64,000 nt of DNA from JBGAKG01 sp044224495 (GTDB lineage Bacteria; Myxococcota_A; Polyangia; Polyangiales; Polyangiaceae). The notes beneath the pieces are model-generated. The model was given only the letters and a program-made list of their open reading frames with translations, made no database searches and was not told the DNA's origin. Location: the NCBI GenBank assembly GCA_044224495.1, contig JBGAKG010000008.1, forward strand, positions 1 through 64,000. Reading direction: 5' to 3'. The position numbers and the translations under genes were made by a program. Shown in pieces: positions 28,624 to 37,251 of the stretch; the first letter of the stretch is position 1, and each line of letters begins with the position of its first letter.

Positions 28624-31600
28624 ACGACAGACCGTCTCGGCGAGCGTTTCTGCAAGGGTTCGCGGCGACTCTCGCGTTCGGCGCCACCGCCGAGGCTGCT
28701 CCGATTCACTTCTTGAAGCCGATGGCGATCGAGAACCCGCTCGTGAGCTATCCGAATCGCGATTGGGAGCGCGCGTATCGCGGCATCTTCAAGCCGGACT
28801 CGTCGTTCGTGTTCCTCTGCGCTCCGAACGACACGCACAACTGCCTGCTCCGCGGGCACGTGAAGAACGGCGTCGTCGTGCGGATCGGGCCGACCTACGG
28901 GTACGGCAAGGCGCAGGACCTCTACGGCAACAAGGCCTCGCACCGTTGGGATCCGCGCCTCTGTCAGAAGGGCCTCGCGCTCGTCCGTCGCATCTACGGC
29001 GACCGTCGCGTGAAGGGGCCGATGATCCGGCGCGGGTTCAAGGACTGGGCCGACGCGGGCTTCCCGCGCGATCAGACGACGGGCAAGCCGGACCCCAAGT
29101 ACTTCCAGCGGGGCAAGGACAAGTGGCTCCGGATCGGGTGGGACGAAGCCTTCAAGTACTCCGCGCGTGCGCTCGACGCGATCGCGCGAGCGTACTCGGG
29201 TGACCCGGGGAAGAAGTTCCTCGAAGCCCAGGGCTACGACGCCGCGATGGTCGACGCGTGCGAGGGCTCGGGGATGCAGACCTTCAAGCTGCGCGGCGGC
29301 ATGGCGTTCCTGGGCGCCACCCGCATCTTCGGTCTCTATCGCTTCGCCAACATGATGGCGCTCGCGGACTCGAAGATCCGCGGCGTCGGCGCGGACAAGG
29401 CGATCGGCGCCCGCGGCTGGGACAGCTACTCGTGGCACACCGACTTGCCGCCGGGTCACCCCATGGTGACGGGAGCGCAGACCAACGACTTCGATCTCTT
29501 CGGCGTCGAGAACTCCAAGCTCTGCCTGGTCTGGGGCATGAACTGGATCACGACGAAGATGCCCGACAGCCACTGGCTGACCGAGGCGCGCTTGAAGGGG
29601 ACGAAGGTCGTCGTCATCACCGTCGAGTACAGCGCCACGGCGAGCAAAGGCGACGAGGTCGTCATCATCCGGCCCGGCACCGATCCCGCGTTCGCGCTCG
29701 GCCTGGCGCAGGTCATCCTCTCCAAGAAGCTCTACGACGCGTCGTGGGTCGCGAAGAACACCGACCTGCCGTTCCTGATCCGCATGGACACGCTCCAGCC
29801 GCTCCGGCCGGAGGAGGTCGACGCCAAGTACGTCGTGAAGGCGCCCGCCAACGTGACCGTCGTGAAGGCGGGGCAGGCGCCGCCGCCCGGGCCCCAGCAC
29901 CGCTCGCAGCTGGCGGGCGAGGCCATCGTGCAAGAGATGAAGGCCTTCACGGTCTGGGATTCGAAGACGAACAAGGTCGCGGTCGTCACGCGCGACGATT
30001 GGGGCCCTGCGTTCGAGCGGCGTGGCATCACGCCGGACCTCGCGGCGAGTCAGACGGTCCAGCTCGCGGACGGTACCAGCGTGCAGGTGCGCAGTCACCT
30101 CTCGCTGTTGGCGCAGTACCTCGACGACAACCTCACGCCCGCGCAGGTCGAGAAGATCACCGGGGCACCGGCCGCCGCGATCGAAGCGCTCGCAGCGCAG
30201 ATCGCGCAGAACCCCGAGAAGACGACGATCGCCACCGGGATGGGACCGAACCAGTTCTTCAACTCGGACTTGAAGGACCGCGCCATCCTGCTCGTCGCGG
30301 CGCTCACGCGGAACTTGGGCTTCCCGGGCGGGAACGTCGGCAGCTACGCGGGCAACTACCGCGCCGCCCTCTTCGGCGGCTTGCCGCTCTTCACCGTCGA
30401 GGACCCCTTCGCGATCCAACTCGACCCGAAGGGCAAGGTCGCGACCAAGAAGTACCTGCACTACGAGTCGCTGCACTACTACAACTACGGCGACCGCCCG
30501 CTGCGCGTCGGCAACAAGCTGTTCACCGGGAAGGGCCACCTGCCGACGCCGACGAAGGCGATGTGGCTCAACAACTCGAACTCGGTCATCGGCAACGTCA
30601 AGTGGCACTACGACGTCGTCAACAACACGCTGCCGAAGATCGAGTTCATCGCCTTCAGTGACTGGTGGTGGACGGCGTCCTGCGAGTACAGCGACATCGT
30701 CTTCGCGTGCGACTCGTGGGCCGAGTTCAAGGCGCCCGACATGACCGCGAGCTGCACGAACCCGTTCGTGCAGATCTACCCGACGACGCCGCTGGCGCGC
30801 GTGTTCGACACCAAGGCCGACATCGAGATCATCTCCGGCGTGAGCCGCGCGCTGGGCGAGGTGTATGCCGACGAGCGCTTCGCCGCGTACTGGAAGTTCG
30901 CCGACGAAGGGAAGGTGGACGTCTACCTCCAGCGGATCATCGACGCGTCGTTCTCGCTCAAGGGTTACAAGTTCGACGACTTGCACGGGAAGGCTCTCGA
31001 CGGCATCCCGGCGCTCGTCAACACGCGCACCTACCCGCGCGCTTCGTCGTGGGAGCAGGCGAAGGGTGAGCAGCCCTGGCACACGAAGTCGGGGCGCCTC
31101 GAGTTCTATCGCCCCGAGCCCGAGTTCGTGGAGAGCGGCGAGAACCTGATCATCCATCGTGAGCCGATCGACTCGACGCACTACGAGCCCAACGTCATCG
31201 TCGCGAAGCCGCACCCCGCGATCCGCGCAAAGCAGCCCGAGGACTATGGGCTCAAGCGCGACGACGTCTCCACCGAGACGCGCCAGGTGCGCCACGTGTC
31301 GAAGACGGTGGAAGAGCTGCTCGCGAGCACCCACCCGCTGAAGGCGAAGGGCTTCGGGTATGTGTACCATACACCGAAATATCGTCACGGCGCCCACACG
31401 ACGCCGGTGGACACGGACTTCACTGGGGTCCTGTTCGGTCCCTTCGGCGACGTCTACCGGCACGACAAGCGCCTCCCGTCGATCACGGAGGGCTACGTCG
31501 ACATCCACCCCCAAGACGCCAAGGACCTGAAGCTCGACGACGGCGACTACGTCTACATCGACGCCGATCCGACGGATCGCCCCTTCCGCGGCTTCAAGGA

Positions 31601-32075
31601 GGGCACGCAGGAGTACAAGGTCGCGCGCCTGCTCCTTCGCGTCCGCTACTACCCCGGGACGCCGCGCGGCATCACGCGGACCTGGCACAACATGTACTGC
31701 GCGACGTGGGGCAGCGTGCAGGGCCACGAGTCGCGCGAGGACGGTCTCGCGAAGAGCGCCGAGACGAACTACCAAGCGATGTACCGCTACGGCTCGCACC
31801 AGAGCGCGACGCGCGCGTGGTTGAAGCCGACGCTCATGACCGAGGGTCTCGTCCACAAGGACATGTTCGGGCAGACCATCGTGAAGGGCTTCCTGGCCGA
31901 CGTGCACTGCCCCGTCGGGGCCCCGCGAGAGGCGTTCGTGAAGCTCACGAAGGCGGAGCCGGGCGGCACGGACGGGAAGAGCCTCTGGCGCCCCGCGGCG
32001 CTCGGCTTCCGCCCGACCTACGAGACCGACGGCATGAAGCAGTACCTGAAGGGCCAATTCATCGGCGTCAAATAG
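28620..32075 (+). CDS. Type II DMSO-reductase family catalytic subunit, NxrA-like
   Basis: A 1151-residue molybdopterin enzyme with a Tat signal (SRRAFLQGFAATLAFG). The first Fe-S site is Cys67-x3-Asp71-x3-Cys75 and Cys115; the Mo ligand is Asp275 in SWHTDLPPGHP, equivalent to the NarG aspartate. Stretches such as CAPNDTHNC, LYGNKASHRWDPR, GMNWITTKMPDSHW, SYAGNYR, WWWTASCEYSDI and YHTPKYRHGAHTTPVDTD match what I know of NxrA from Nitrospira and anammox bacteria better than NarG, PcrA or EbdA. Exported to the periplasm. The substrate could be nitrite, nitrate or another oxyanion; direction of catalysis is unknown. Confidence 0.9.
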   Translation: MNDRPSRRAFLQGFAATLAFGATAEAAPIHFLKPMAIENPLVSYPNRDWERAYRGIFKPDSSFVFLCAPNDTHNCLLRGHVKNGVVVRIGPTYGYGKAQDLYGNKASHRWDPRLCQKGLALVRRIYGDRRVKGPMIRRGFKDWADAGFPRDQTTGKPDPKYFQRGKDKWLRIGWDEAFKYSARALDAIARAYSGDPGKKFLEAQGYDAAMVDACEGSGMQTFKLRGGMAFLGATRIFGLYRFANMMALADSKIRGVGADKAIGARGWDSYSWHTDLPPGHPMVTGAQTNDFDLFGVENSKLCLVWGMNWITTKMPDSHWLTEARLKGTKVVVITVEYSATASKGDEVVIIRPGTDPAFALGLAQVILSKKLYDASWVAKNTDLPFLIRMDTLQPLRPEEVDAKYVVKAPANVTVVKAGQAPPPGPQHRSQLAGEAIVQEMKAFTVWDSKTNKVAVVTRDDWGPAFERRGITPDLAASQTVQLADGTSVQVRSHLSLLAQYLDDNLTPAQVEKITGAPAAAIEALAAQIAQNPEKTTIATGMGPNQFFNSDLKDRAILLVAALTRNLGFPGGNVGSYAGNYRAALFGGLPLFTVEDPFAIQLDPKGKVATKKYLHYESLHYYNYGDRPLRVGNKLFTGKGHLPTPTKAMWLNNSNSVIGNVKWHYDVVNNTLPKIEFIAFSDWWWTASCEYSDIVFACDSWAEFKAPDMTASCTNPFVQIYPTTPLARVFDTKADIEIISGVSRALGEVYADERFAAYWKFADEGKVDVYLQRIIDASFSLKGYKFDDLHGKALDGIPALVNTRTYPRASSWEQAKGEQPWHTKSGRLEFYRPEPEFVESGENLIIHREPIDSTHYEPNVIVAKPHPAIRAKQPEDYGLKRDDVSTETRQVRHVSKTVEELLASTHPLKAKGFGYVYHTPKYRHGAHTTPVDTDFTGVLFGPFGDVYRHDKRLPSITEGYVDIHPQDAKDLKLDDGDYVYIDADPTDRPFRGFKEGTQEYKVARLLLRVRYYPGTPRGITRTWHNMYCATWGSVQGHESREDGLAKSAETNYQAMYRYGSHQSATRAWLKPTLMTEGLVHKDMFGQTIVKGFLADVHCPVGAPREAFVKLTKAEPGGTDGKSLWRPAALGFRPTYETDGMKQYLKGQFIGVK

Positions 32076-32087
32076 CGAGGAGTAGCC

Positions 32088-33224
32088 ATGCCCAAAGTGA
32101 AGAACTGGCATCTCAAGCGTGACGTCGAATACCCGTACGAAGAAGGGCGCCCGAAGAAGCAATGGGCGATCGTCTTCGACCTCAACAAGTGCATCGCCTG
32201 CCAGACGTGCACCCTCGCCTGCAAGACCACGTGGACCAGCGGTCGCGGCCAGGAGTACATGTTCTGGAACAACGTCGAGACCAAGCCGTGGGGCGGGTTT
32301 CCGCTCGCGTGGGACCTTCGCATCCTCGAGAAGCTCGGGAAGCAGGACTGGGCGGCGAACGGTGAGTACCTCGGCAAGACGCTGATCGAAGCCGCGCCCG
32401 CCACCGAGCGCGTGCTGCACTTCGCGCCCACCGACGAAGACTGGATGTACCCCAACGTCGGCGAGGACGACTGCGCCGGCGGGACCGTCGACAAGGGCGG
32501 CCACATCGGGGCGCTCCCGCACGACAAGTGGTTCTTCTACCTGCCGCGGACGTGTGCACACTGCACCTATCCGGCGTGCCTCGCCGCCTGTCCGCGCAAG
32601 GCGATCTACAAGCGCGAGGAAGACGGCATCGTCCTCATCGATCAGTCGCGCTGCAAGGGCTACGGCGAGTGCGTGCGCGCCTGTCCCTACAAGAAGTCGA
32701 TGTACAACCCGTACACGCGCACGAGCGAGAAGTGCATCGGCTGCTTCCCGGCGGTGGAAGAGGGCGTGCAGCCGCAGTGCGTCGTGAACTGCATCGGCAA
32801 GATCCGCGTCATGGGCTTCATCAACCCGCCCTGGAACGCGCGCGACGACAACCCCGTGGACTACCTGGTCCACAAGAAGCAGATCGCGCTGCCCTACTAC
32901 CCGCAGCTCGGGCTCGAGCCGAACATCTATTACATCCCTCCGATCCACGCCGACCGCGACTACCTGAAGCAGATGTTCGGGCCGCTGGTGGAGGGAGCGA
33001 TCGAACGCTACCGGAAGCTCGAGTCCGATCCGGTGGCGAGCGGGCTGCTCTGCCTGATCGGCAGCACCGACCGCATCATGCACCGCTTCGAGGTGAAGAA
33101 CGGCATGGCGAGTGGCTTCGACGCCACGGGCGCCGAGCTCGTGAAGGTCCCCGTGACCGAGAAGGTGATCGAACGCGCGGCGTTCGACGCCTCGCTCGGA
33201 GCGATTCGCAACAACACCCCTTGA
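32088..33224 (+). CDS. Fe-S electron-transfer subunit, NarH/NxrB-like
   Basis: A 378-residue subunit with four clusters. Cys sets are 35/38/41/45, 156/159/164/168, 189/195/199 with Tyr192 in place of a fourth Cys, and 216/219/231/235; the Tyr set should hold a [3Fe-4S] cluster. The start VKNWHLKRDVEYPYEEG and GQEYMFWNNVETKPWGG are close to NxrB. It has no signal and would cross the membrane bound to the Tat-exported catalytic subunit. A GAGGAG site precedes the ATG, 12 nt after the catalytic gene. Confidence 0.94.
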   Translation: MPKVKNWHLKRDVEYPYEEGRPKKQWAIVFDLNKCIACQTCTLACKTTWTSGRGQEYMFWNNVETKPWGGFPLAWDLRILEKLGKQDWAANGEYLGKTLIEAAPATERVLHFAPTDEDWMYPNVGEDDCAGGTVDKGGHIGALPHDKWFFYLPRTCAHCTYPACLAACPRKAIYKREEDGIVLIDQSRCKGYGECVRACPYKKSMYNPYTRTSEKCIGCFPAVEEGVQPQCVVNCIGKIRVMGFINPPWNARDDNPVDYLVHKKQIALPYYPQLGLEPNIYYIPPIHADRDYLKQMFGPLVEGAIERYRKLESDPVASGLLCLIGSTDRIMHRFEVKNGMASGFDATGAELVKVPVTEKVIERAAFDASLGAIRNNTP

Positions 33225-33244
33225 GCCGCAAAGGAGTTCCGCAC

Positions 33245-34135
33245 ATGAGGCTTCTCTGGTTGGGTGCGTGGTCGGTGGTCGCCTTGGTCGTCGTGCTCCC
33301 GGCGACGGGTTGCTCGGGTTGCGGCAAGACGGCGCCGGTGAAGAAGGAAGCGCCTCCGTTGACGGAGCTGTCCGTCAAGAAGGTGTCCAACGATCTGTCG
33401 AAGCCGGATCCGAACGCGGCGTTCTGGAACGACGTCTCCGCGTGGTCGGTGAAGCTGATGGCGCAACCCATGATCGCGCCGCGTCCCGAGACGCTGACGA
33501 CCGAGTCGATCACGGTGCAGGCGGTCCACGACGGGACGAACGTCGCGTTCCGGCTCGAGTGGAAGGATCCCGAGAAGAGCGAAGCGGGCCACCTCGGCGA
33601 GTTCTCCGACGCGCTCGCGCTCGAGTTCCCTGCCGCCGACGGTCCGGTCCCACCGGTGATGATGGGCGCGAAGGACATGCCGGTGCACCTGTTCCACTGG
33701 CGCGCGCAGTACCAGCGGGACGAAGAGCAGGGGAAGCCGACGATGGAGGCGCTGTACCCCCACAAGTCGACCGACATGTACCCGCTCGAGTTCAAGGAGA
33801 TCGAGGGCGGCACGCCGGCGGATCGCGAGAAGTTCTCGCCGGGCGTCGCCGAAGGCAACCCCCAGAGCTACGCGAAGCACGGCGTCGACGAGATCATCGC
33901 AGAGGGCTTCTCCACCTCCGCCGTCCAACAAGGACACGGCAGCGCAGCCCACGGCGAGTGGAAGGACGGGCAGTGGTCGCTCGTGATCGTTCGCCCGCTG
34001 ACGATCGAGGGCGGCTCGACGCTGCGCGCGGGGACGAAAGGCAACATGGCCTTCGCCGTCTGGCAGGGGGGCAAGGGCGAAGTGGGGTCGCGAAAGTGTC
34101 TGACCATGCAGTGGTACCCGGTGAGCATCCAATGA
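33245..34135 (+). CDS. Haem b-binding gamma subunit (ethylbenzene dehydrogenase/DdhC/NxrC type)
   Basis: A 296-residue periplasmic protein with a lipoprotein-like signal (VLPATGC). The mature part has the EBDH-type beta-sandwich pattern: AFWNDVSAWSVKLMAQP, ITVQAVHDGTNVAFRLEWKD, FSDALALEFP, MGAKDMPVHLFHW and a final GNMAFAVWQGGKGEVGSRK. In this family a Met and a Lys ligate haem b; Met in MGAKDMP and a late Lys are candidates. It would pass electrons between the Fe-S subunit and a periplasmic cytochrome. The lipid anchor would hold the complex at a membrane. Confidence 0.87.
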   Translation: MRLLWLGAWSVVALVVVLPATGCSGCGKTAPVKKEAPPLTELSVKKVSNDLSKPDPNAAFWNDVSAWSVKLMAQPMIAPRPETLTTESITVQAVHDGTNVAFRLEWKDPEKSEAGHLGEFSDALALEFPAADGPVPPVMMGAKDMPVHLFHWRAQYQRDEEQGKPTMEALYPHKSTDMYPLEFKEIEGGTPADREKFSPGVAEGNPQSYAKHGVDEIIAEGFSTSAVQQGHGSAAHGEWKDGQWSLVIVRPLTIEGGSTLRAGTKGNMAFAVWQGGKGEVGSRKCLTMQWYPVSIQ

Positions 34136-34803
34136 GCGCCTCCCTCCCTCTCGCGCGCGCGAAGGAGTTCGCGCTCGCCTCGCTGATCGCGTCGTATCCC
34201 GACGACGACCTCGCGGAGCTCGTTCGCATGCTCCCGCTCGCCGAGCACCCGGGGGCGGGCCAGTTGCAGAGCTACCTCGCGCGCCCGGGGGCGCTCGACG
34301 ACCTCCGCTCTGCCTACGTCGAGCTGTTCGAGCGCGGCGGGGACCGAGCATCGCTCAACGAGACGGAGTACGGACGCATGGCGGGGATGTCGAAGGGGAG
34401 CGACCTCGCCGACATCGCCGGCTTCTATCGCGCGTTCGGCGTCGAGCTCGATCGGAGCCACGGGCACGAGACCAGCGACCACCTCGCCGTCGAGCTCGAG
34501 TTCTACGCGCTTCTCCTCACGAAGCAGGCTCACCTCGTGGAGGACGCCGAGGGCACGGCGGTCGTCCTCGATGCGCGGCGGAAGTTCCTCGCCGATCATC
34601 TCGGGCGCTTCCCTGCCGTGGTGGCGGCGCGGGTCGCGGCGAAGAACGAGCTCTACGGCGTCGTCTTCGGCTGGGTGAGGGATCTCGTCGCGGCCGAGTG
34701 CGCTGCGCTCGGCGTTCGGCCGCCCCCGCTCGACTTCTTCGCCGACCCCGAGGTGAGGGAAGAGATGCAGTGCGGTGCGGTTCACCTCCCGGTGGTGTCG
34801 TAG
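34132..34803 (+). CDS. TorD/NarJ-family molybdoenzyme chaperone
   Basis: A 223-residue helical protein of the TorD/DmsD/NarJ superfamily: ASLIASYPDDDLAELV at the start, YVELFERGGDRASLNETEYGRMAG (the family's Y.xLF and Pro/Glu-rich loop region), IAGFYRAFGVELDRS and DHLAVELEFYALLL. It would hold the catalytic subunit until cofactor insertion and Tat export. Its start overlaps the gamma subunit stop (ATGA). Confidence 0.88.
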   Translation: MSASLPLARAKEFALASLIASYPDDDLAELVRMLPLAEHPGAGQLQSYLARPGALDDLRSAYVELFERGGDRASLNETEYGRMAGMSKGSDLADIAGFYRAFGVELDRSHGHETSDHLAVELEFYALLLTKQAHLVEDAEGTAVVLDARRKFLADHLGRFPAVVAARVAAKNELYGVVFGWVRDLVAAECAALGVRPPPLDFFADPEVREEMQCGAVHLPVVS

Positions 34804-34813
34804 GGCGGCCGCC

Positions 34814-35755
34814 ATGGGCTCGGTCCCGACGACGCTGCGCGTGAGCGTGACCGATCGCTGCGCGTACCGGTGTGCCTATTGCCGACCCGGCTCCGTCGCA
34901 CCGTTCGTCGCGGGAGAAGATCGGCTGACGGTCGAGGACTACCGCGCGCTCATGCCGGCGTTCGCCGACGCGTGCGTCACCAAGGTGCGGTTCACGGGCG
35001 GCGAGCCGCTCCTCCGCGCCGATCTGGAGGAGATCGTGCGCGCGTTCCGCGAGGGGCTTCCGCACGCCCGGTTGGCGCTGACGACGAACGGCCACCGGCT
35101 CGCGTCGCGGATCGCGTCCCTCGCCGCGGCGGGACTCGGCGCGGCCACGGTGCACGTCGACACGCTCCGGCCGGACCGCTACCGCGCGCTCATGGTGGAC
35201 GACGACCTCGAGCCCGTGCTCGCGGCGGTCCTCCGGGCGAAGCCCACACTCGCCGTGAAGCTCAACGTGGTCGTCCAGCGCGGAAGGAACGACGACGAGC
35301 TCGGCGACTTCCTTCGGTTCTCGCGCGACACCTCGATCCAGGTCCGGTTCATCGAGCTGATGAACACCGGGAGCAGCGTCGCGTACACGCGCGAAGCGTT
35401 CGTCTCGGGCCGCGAGATCGTGGAGCGCGTGAACGGGACCCTGCTCGGGAGGGCGCACCCGAGTGATCCCGCGGTCCTCCATCGGACGCCGGAGGGCGTG
35501 GTCTTCGGGGTAATCGCGTCCGATACGGCGCCGTTCTGTGTAGATTGCAATCGGTTGCGCTTGAGCGCGATTGGAGAGCTCCGCGGCTGCCTGTATCAGC
35601 CCCGGGGCGTGGACATGAAGGGAGCGCTGGAGTCGAACGGACGCGTCGACGTCGCCGCGTTGGTGCGGCGCGCCGCAGCGGAGAAGCAGAGCTTTCATCC
35701 TTCGCGGGCGCCGCTGGTGCGGCTGCGCTTCAGCATGGCGGAGACGGGAGGATGA
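34814..35755 (+). CDS. moaA: GTP 3',8-cyclase MoaA
   Basis: A 313-residue radical SAM enzyme for the first step of molybdopterin synthesis. The radical SAM cluster is Cys16/Cys20/Cys23 in CAYRCAYC; GGEPLL follows. The C-terminal cluster is CVDCNRLRLSAIGELRGC, and the protein ends in the functional GG tail. It begins 10 nt after the chaperone gene. Its place in the operon suggests a dedicated cofactor supply for the molybdenum enzyme. Confidence 0.94.
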   Translation: MGSVPTTLRVSVTDRCAYRCAYCRPGSVAPFVAGEDRLTVEDYRALMPAFADACVTKVRFTGGEPLLRADLEEIVRAFREGLPHARLALTTNGHRLASRIASLAAAGLGAATVHVDTLRPDRYRALMVDDDLEPVLAAVLRAKPTLAVKLNVVVQRGRNDDELGDFLRFSRDTSIQVRFIELMNTGSSVAYTREAFVSGREIVERVNGTLLGRAHPSDPAVLHRTPEGVVFGVIASDTAPFCVDCNRLRLSAIGELRGCLYQPRGVDMKGALESNGRVDVAALVRRAAAEKQSFHPSRAPLVRLRFSMAETGG

Positions 35756-35759
35756 CGTC

Positions 35760-36266
35760 GTGAGCCACCCCGTCCGGATCGAGCACCTCGTGATCTCGCG
35801 CGCGCACGTCTACGTCGGGCACTTCGGTGGCCCGCCGGGGACGGAGCCGGCGGTGGAGCGAAGCTCGGTTCGCTTGGTGCCGGGCCGTGGCCTCGAGGGC
35901 GACCGCTACGTCGTGCGTGACGAGGGGCACCCGAAGCAGCTCACGTTCTTCGCGATGGAGGTGCTGGAGGAGCTCGCCAGGTTTCGCGGGAGCCCGGTTC
36001 CCCCGACCGCCGTACGACGCAACGTCTTCACGCGCGGGCTCGATCTTCCCTCGCTGATCGGGCGGCGCTTCGAGCTCGCGGGCGCGCTCTTCGAAGGCGT
36101 CGAGCACTGCCGGCCGTGCTTCTGGATGGAGAGTGCCGTTGCGCGCGGCGCGGAGGAGCTTCTCGCCCCCGGCAAAGGAGGTCTGCGCGCGCGGATCCTG
36201 GCGGGGGATTCACTGAGCGTCGGAGACGCGTCGTGGCGCTTCGTCGCGAACGAGGAAGAGAGGTAG
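35760..36266 (+). CDS. MOSC domain protein
   Basis: A 168-residue MOSC protein: GLEGDRYVVRDEGHPKQLTFF, TAVRRNVFTRGLDLPSLIGRRFELAGALFEG, then HCRPCFWME with the conserved cysteine, and GGLRARILAGDSLSVGD. MOSC proteins carry sulfurated or modified molybdenum cofactor or act as molybdenum-dependent N-oxygenated compound reductases. The GTG start is 4 nt past moaA, so it belongs to the same transcript. Confidence 0.9.
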   Translation: MSHPVRIEHLVISRAHVYVGHFGGPPGTEPAVERSSVRLVPGRGLEGDRYVVRDEGHPKQLTFFAMEVLEELARFRGSPVPPTAVRRNVFTRGLDLPSLIGRRFELAGALFEGVEHCRPCFWMESAVARGAEELLAPGKGGLRARILAGDSLSVGDASWRFVANEEER

Positions 36267-36272
36267 GTCGAC

Positions 36273-37241
36273 ATGACGATCCAGCGATTCAGCTCACGGT
36301 GCGTCGCGCTCGCGGTCGGGCTCGCGATCCTCGGCGCCGCGGGCGCGGCGGCGGCCGACCCCGTCGCGAAACCGCCACCAGCACCTCCTCCTCCGTATTC
36401 GATCCCCTGGCAGCTCCGTCCCGTTCCGGCCGTGAACGTCCTCCGCTGGGATACGGCGTTCGCGCGCTACGAGGATTCGCGCGCGAACGCCGCGCTGACC
36501 GTCGCGACCCTGTTGACGGCCGCGGCTCGCATCCCGGGCACCGGCCCGCCGACGGCGGGGCTCTCGTTGCTGTTGCGGCTCGGGATGGTCACCGACGTCC
36601 CCGCGCTCGGTGCACGAGGTGGCTCGGTGCTGACGAACCCGCTCGTCGGAGCGTCGTGGGCGCTGAAGACGAGCTTCGGGCTCCGCTTCAATGCCTTCCT
36701 CGGGCTGACGCTTCCGTTGGGCGGCGGCGGTGGCGACACGCCGAACCCGGACAGCCTCGCGGCGCGCCAGCGCGGGCTGACCGCGCGGGCGCAGATGGAC
36801 AACGCGCTCTTCGCCGTCAACGATGCCACGGTCATCCCCGGGCTCTCGGTCGCGTGGGTCGGCAAGGGCGTCACGGTCCAGGGCGAGATCACGCTGCTCC
36901 ACCTCATGCGCGTGCGGGGCGAGAGCGTGCAGGGCGAAGCGACGAAGACGAACCTGACGATGGGTCTGCATGTCGGGTACTTCGTCGTGCCCCAACTCTC
37001 GATCGGAGCCGAGCTTCGTTACCAGCGCTGGCTCAACGCACCGTTCGCGGTGGAGAAGGACGCCACGGGTGCGTCGGAGGACAACCTCACTTTCGCGATC
37101 GGGCTGCGCGGTCACTTCAAGCTGGCGAAGACCGTCTGGATCCGACCCGGCATGAGCTACGGACGCGGGCTCGACAAACCGATGGCGGCGGCGACGCCGA
37201 ACTACCACATCGTCCAGCTCGACGTGCCGTTCCTCTTCTGA
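36273..37241 (+). CDS. Outer-membrane beta-barrel protein at end of the molybdenum enzyme operon
   Basis: A 322-residue protein with a signal peptide ending AAAAD and a Pro-rich linker. The rest is amphipathic strands with glycine turns, ending VQLDVPFLF, a classic BAM C-terminal signal. It starts 6 nt after the MOSC gene and is probably on the same mRNA. It might be a porin letting small anions reach the enzyme, which is inference. No family name is recognised. Confidence 0.82.
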   Translation: MTIQRFSSRCVALAVGLAILGAAGAAAADPVAKPPPAPPPPYSIPWQLRPVPAVNVLRWDTAFARYEDSRANAALTVATLLTAAARIPGTGPPTAGLSLLLRLGMVTDVPALGARGGSVLTNPLVGASWALKTSFGLRFNAFLGLTLPLGGGGGDTPNPDSLAARQRGLTARAQMDNALFAVNDATVIPGLSVAWVGKGVTVQGEITLLHLMRVRGESVQGEATKTNLTMGLHVGYFVVPQLSIGAELRYQRWLNAPFAVEKDATGASEDNLTFAIGLRGHFKLAKTVWIRPGMSYGRGLDKPMAAATPNYHIVQLDVPFLF

Positions 37242-37251
37242 ACGGCTTCGC

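Noticed and set aside
28620..32075. Assignment as nitrate reductase NarG or perchlorate reductase PcrA
   Set aside because: The Tat signal and the CAPNDTHNC first-cluster pattern do not fit cytoplasmic NarG, and the sequence blocks differ from PcrA; an NxrA-like label is used without claiming the substrate.
28461..33083. 1540-codon minus-strand open frame opposite the NxrA/NxrB-like genes
   Set aside because: Antisense shadow with Arg/Val/Asp/His-rich content; the plus-strand genes have clear motifs, spacing and signals.
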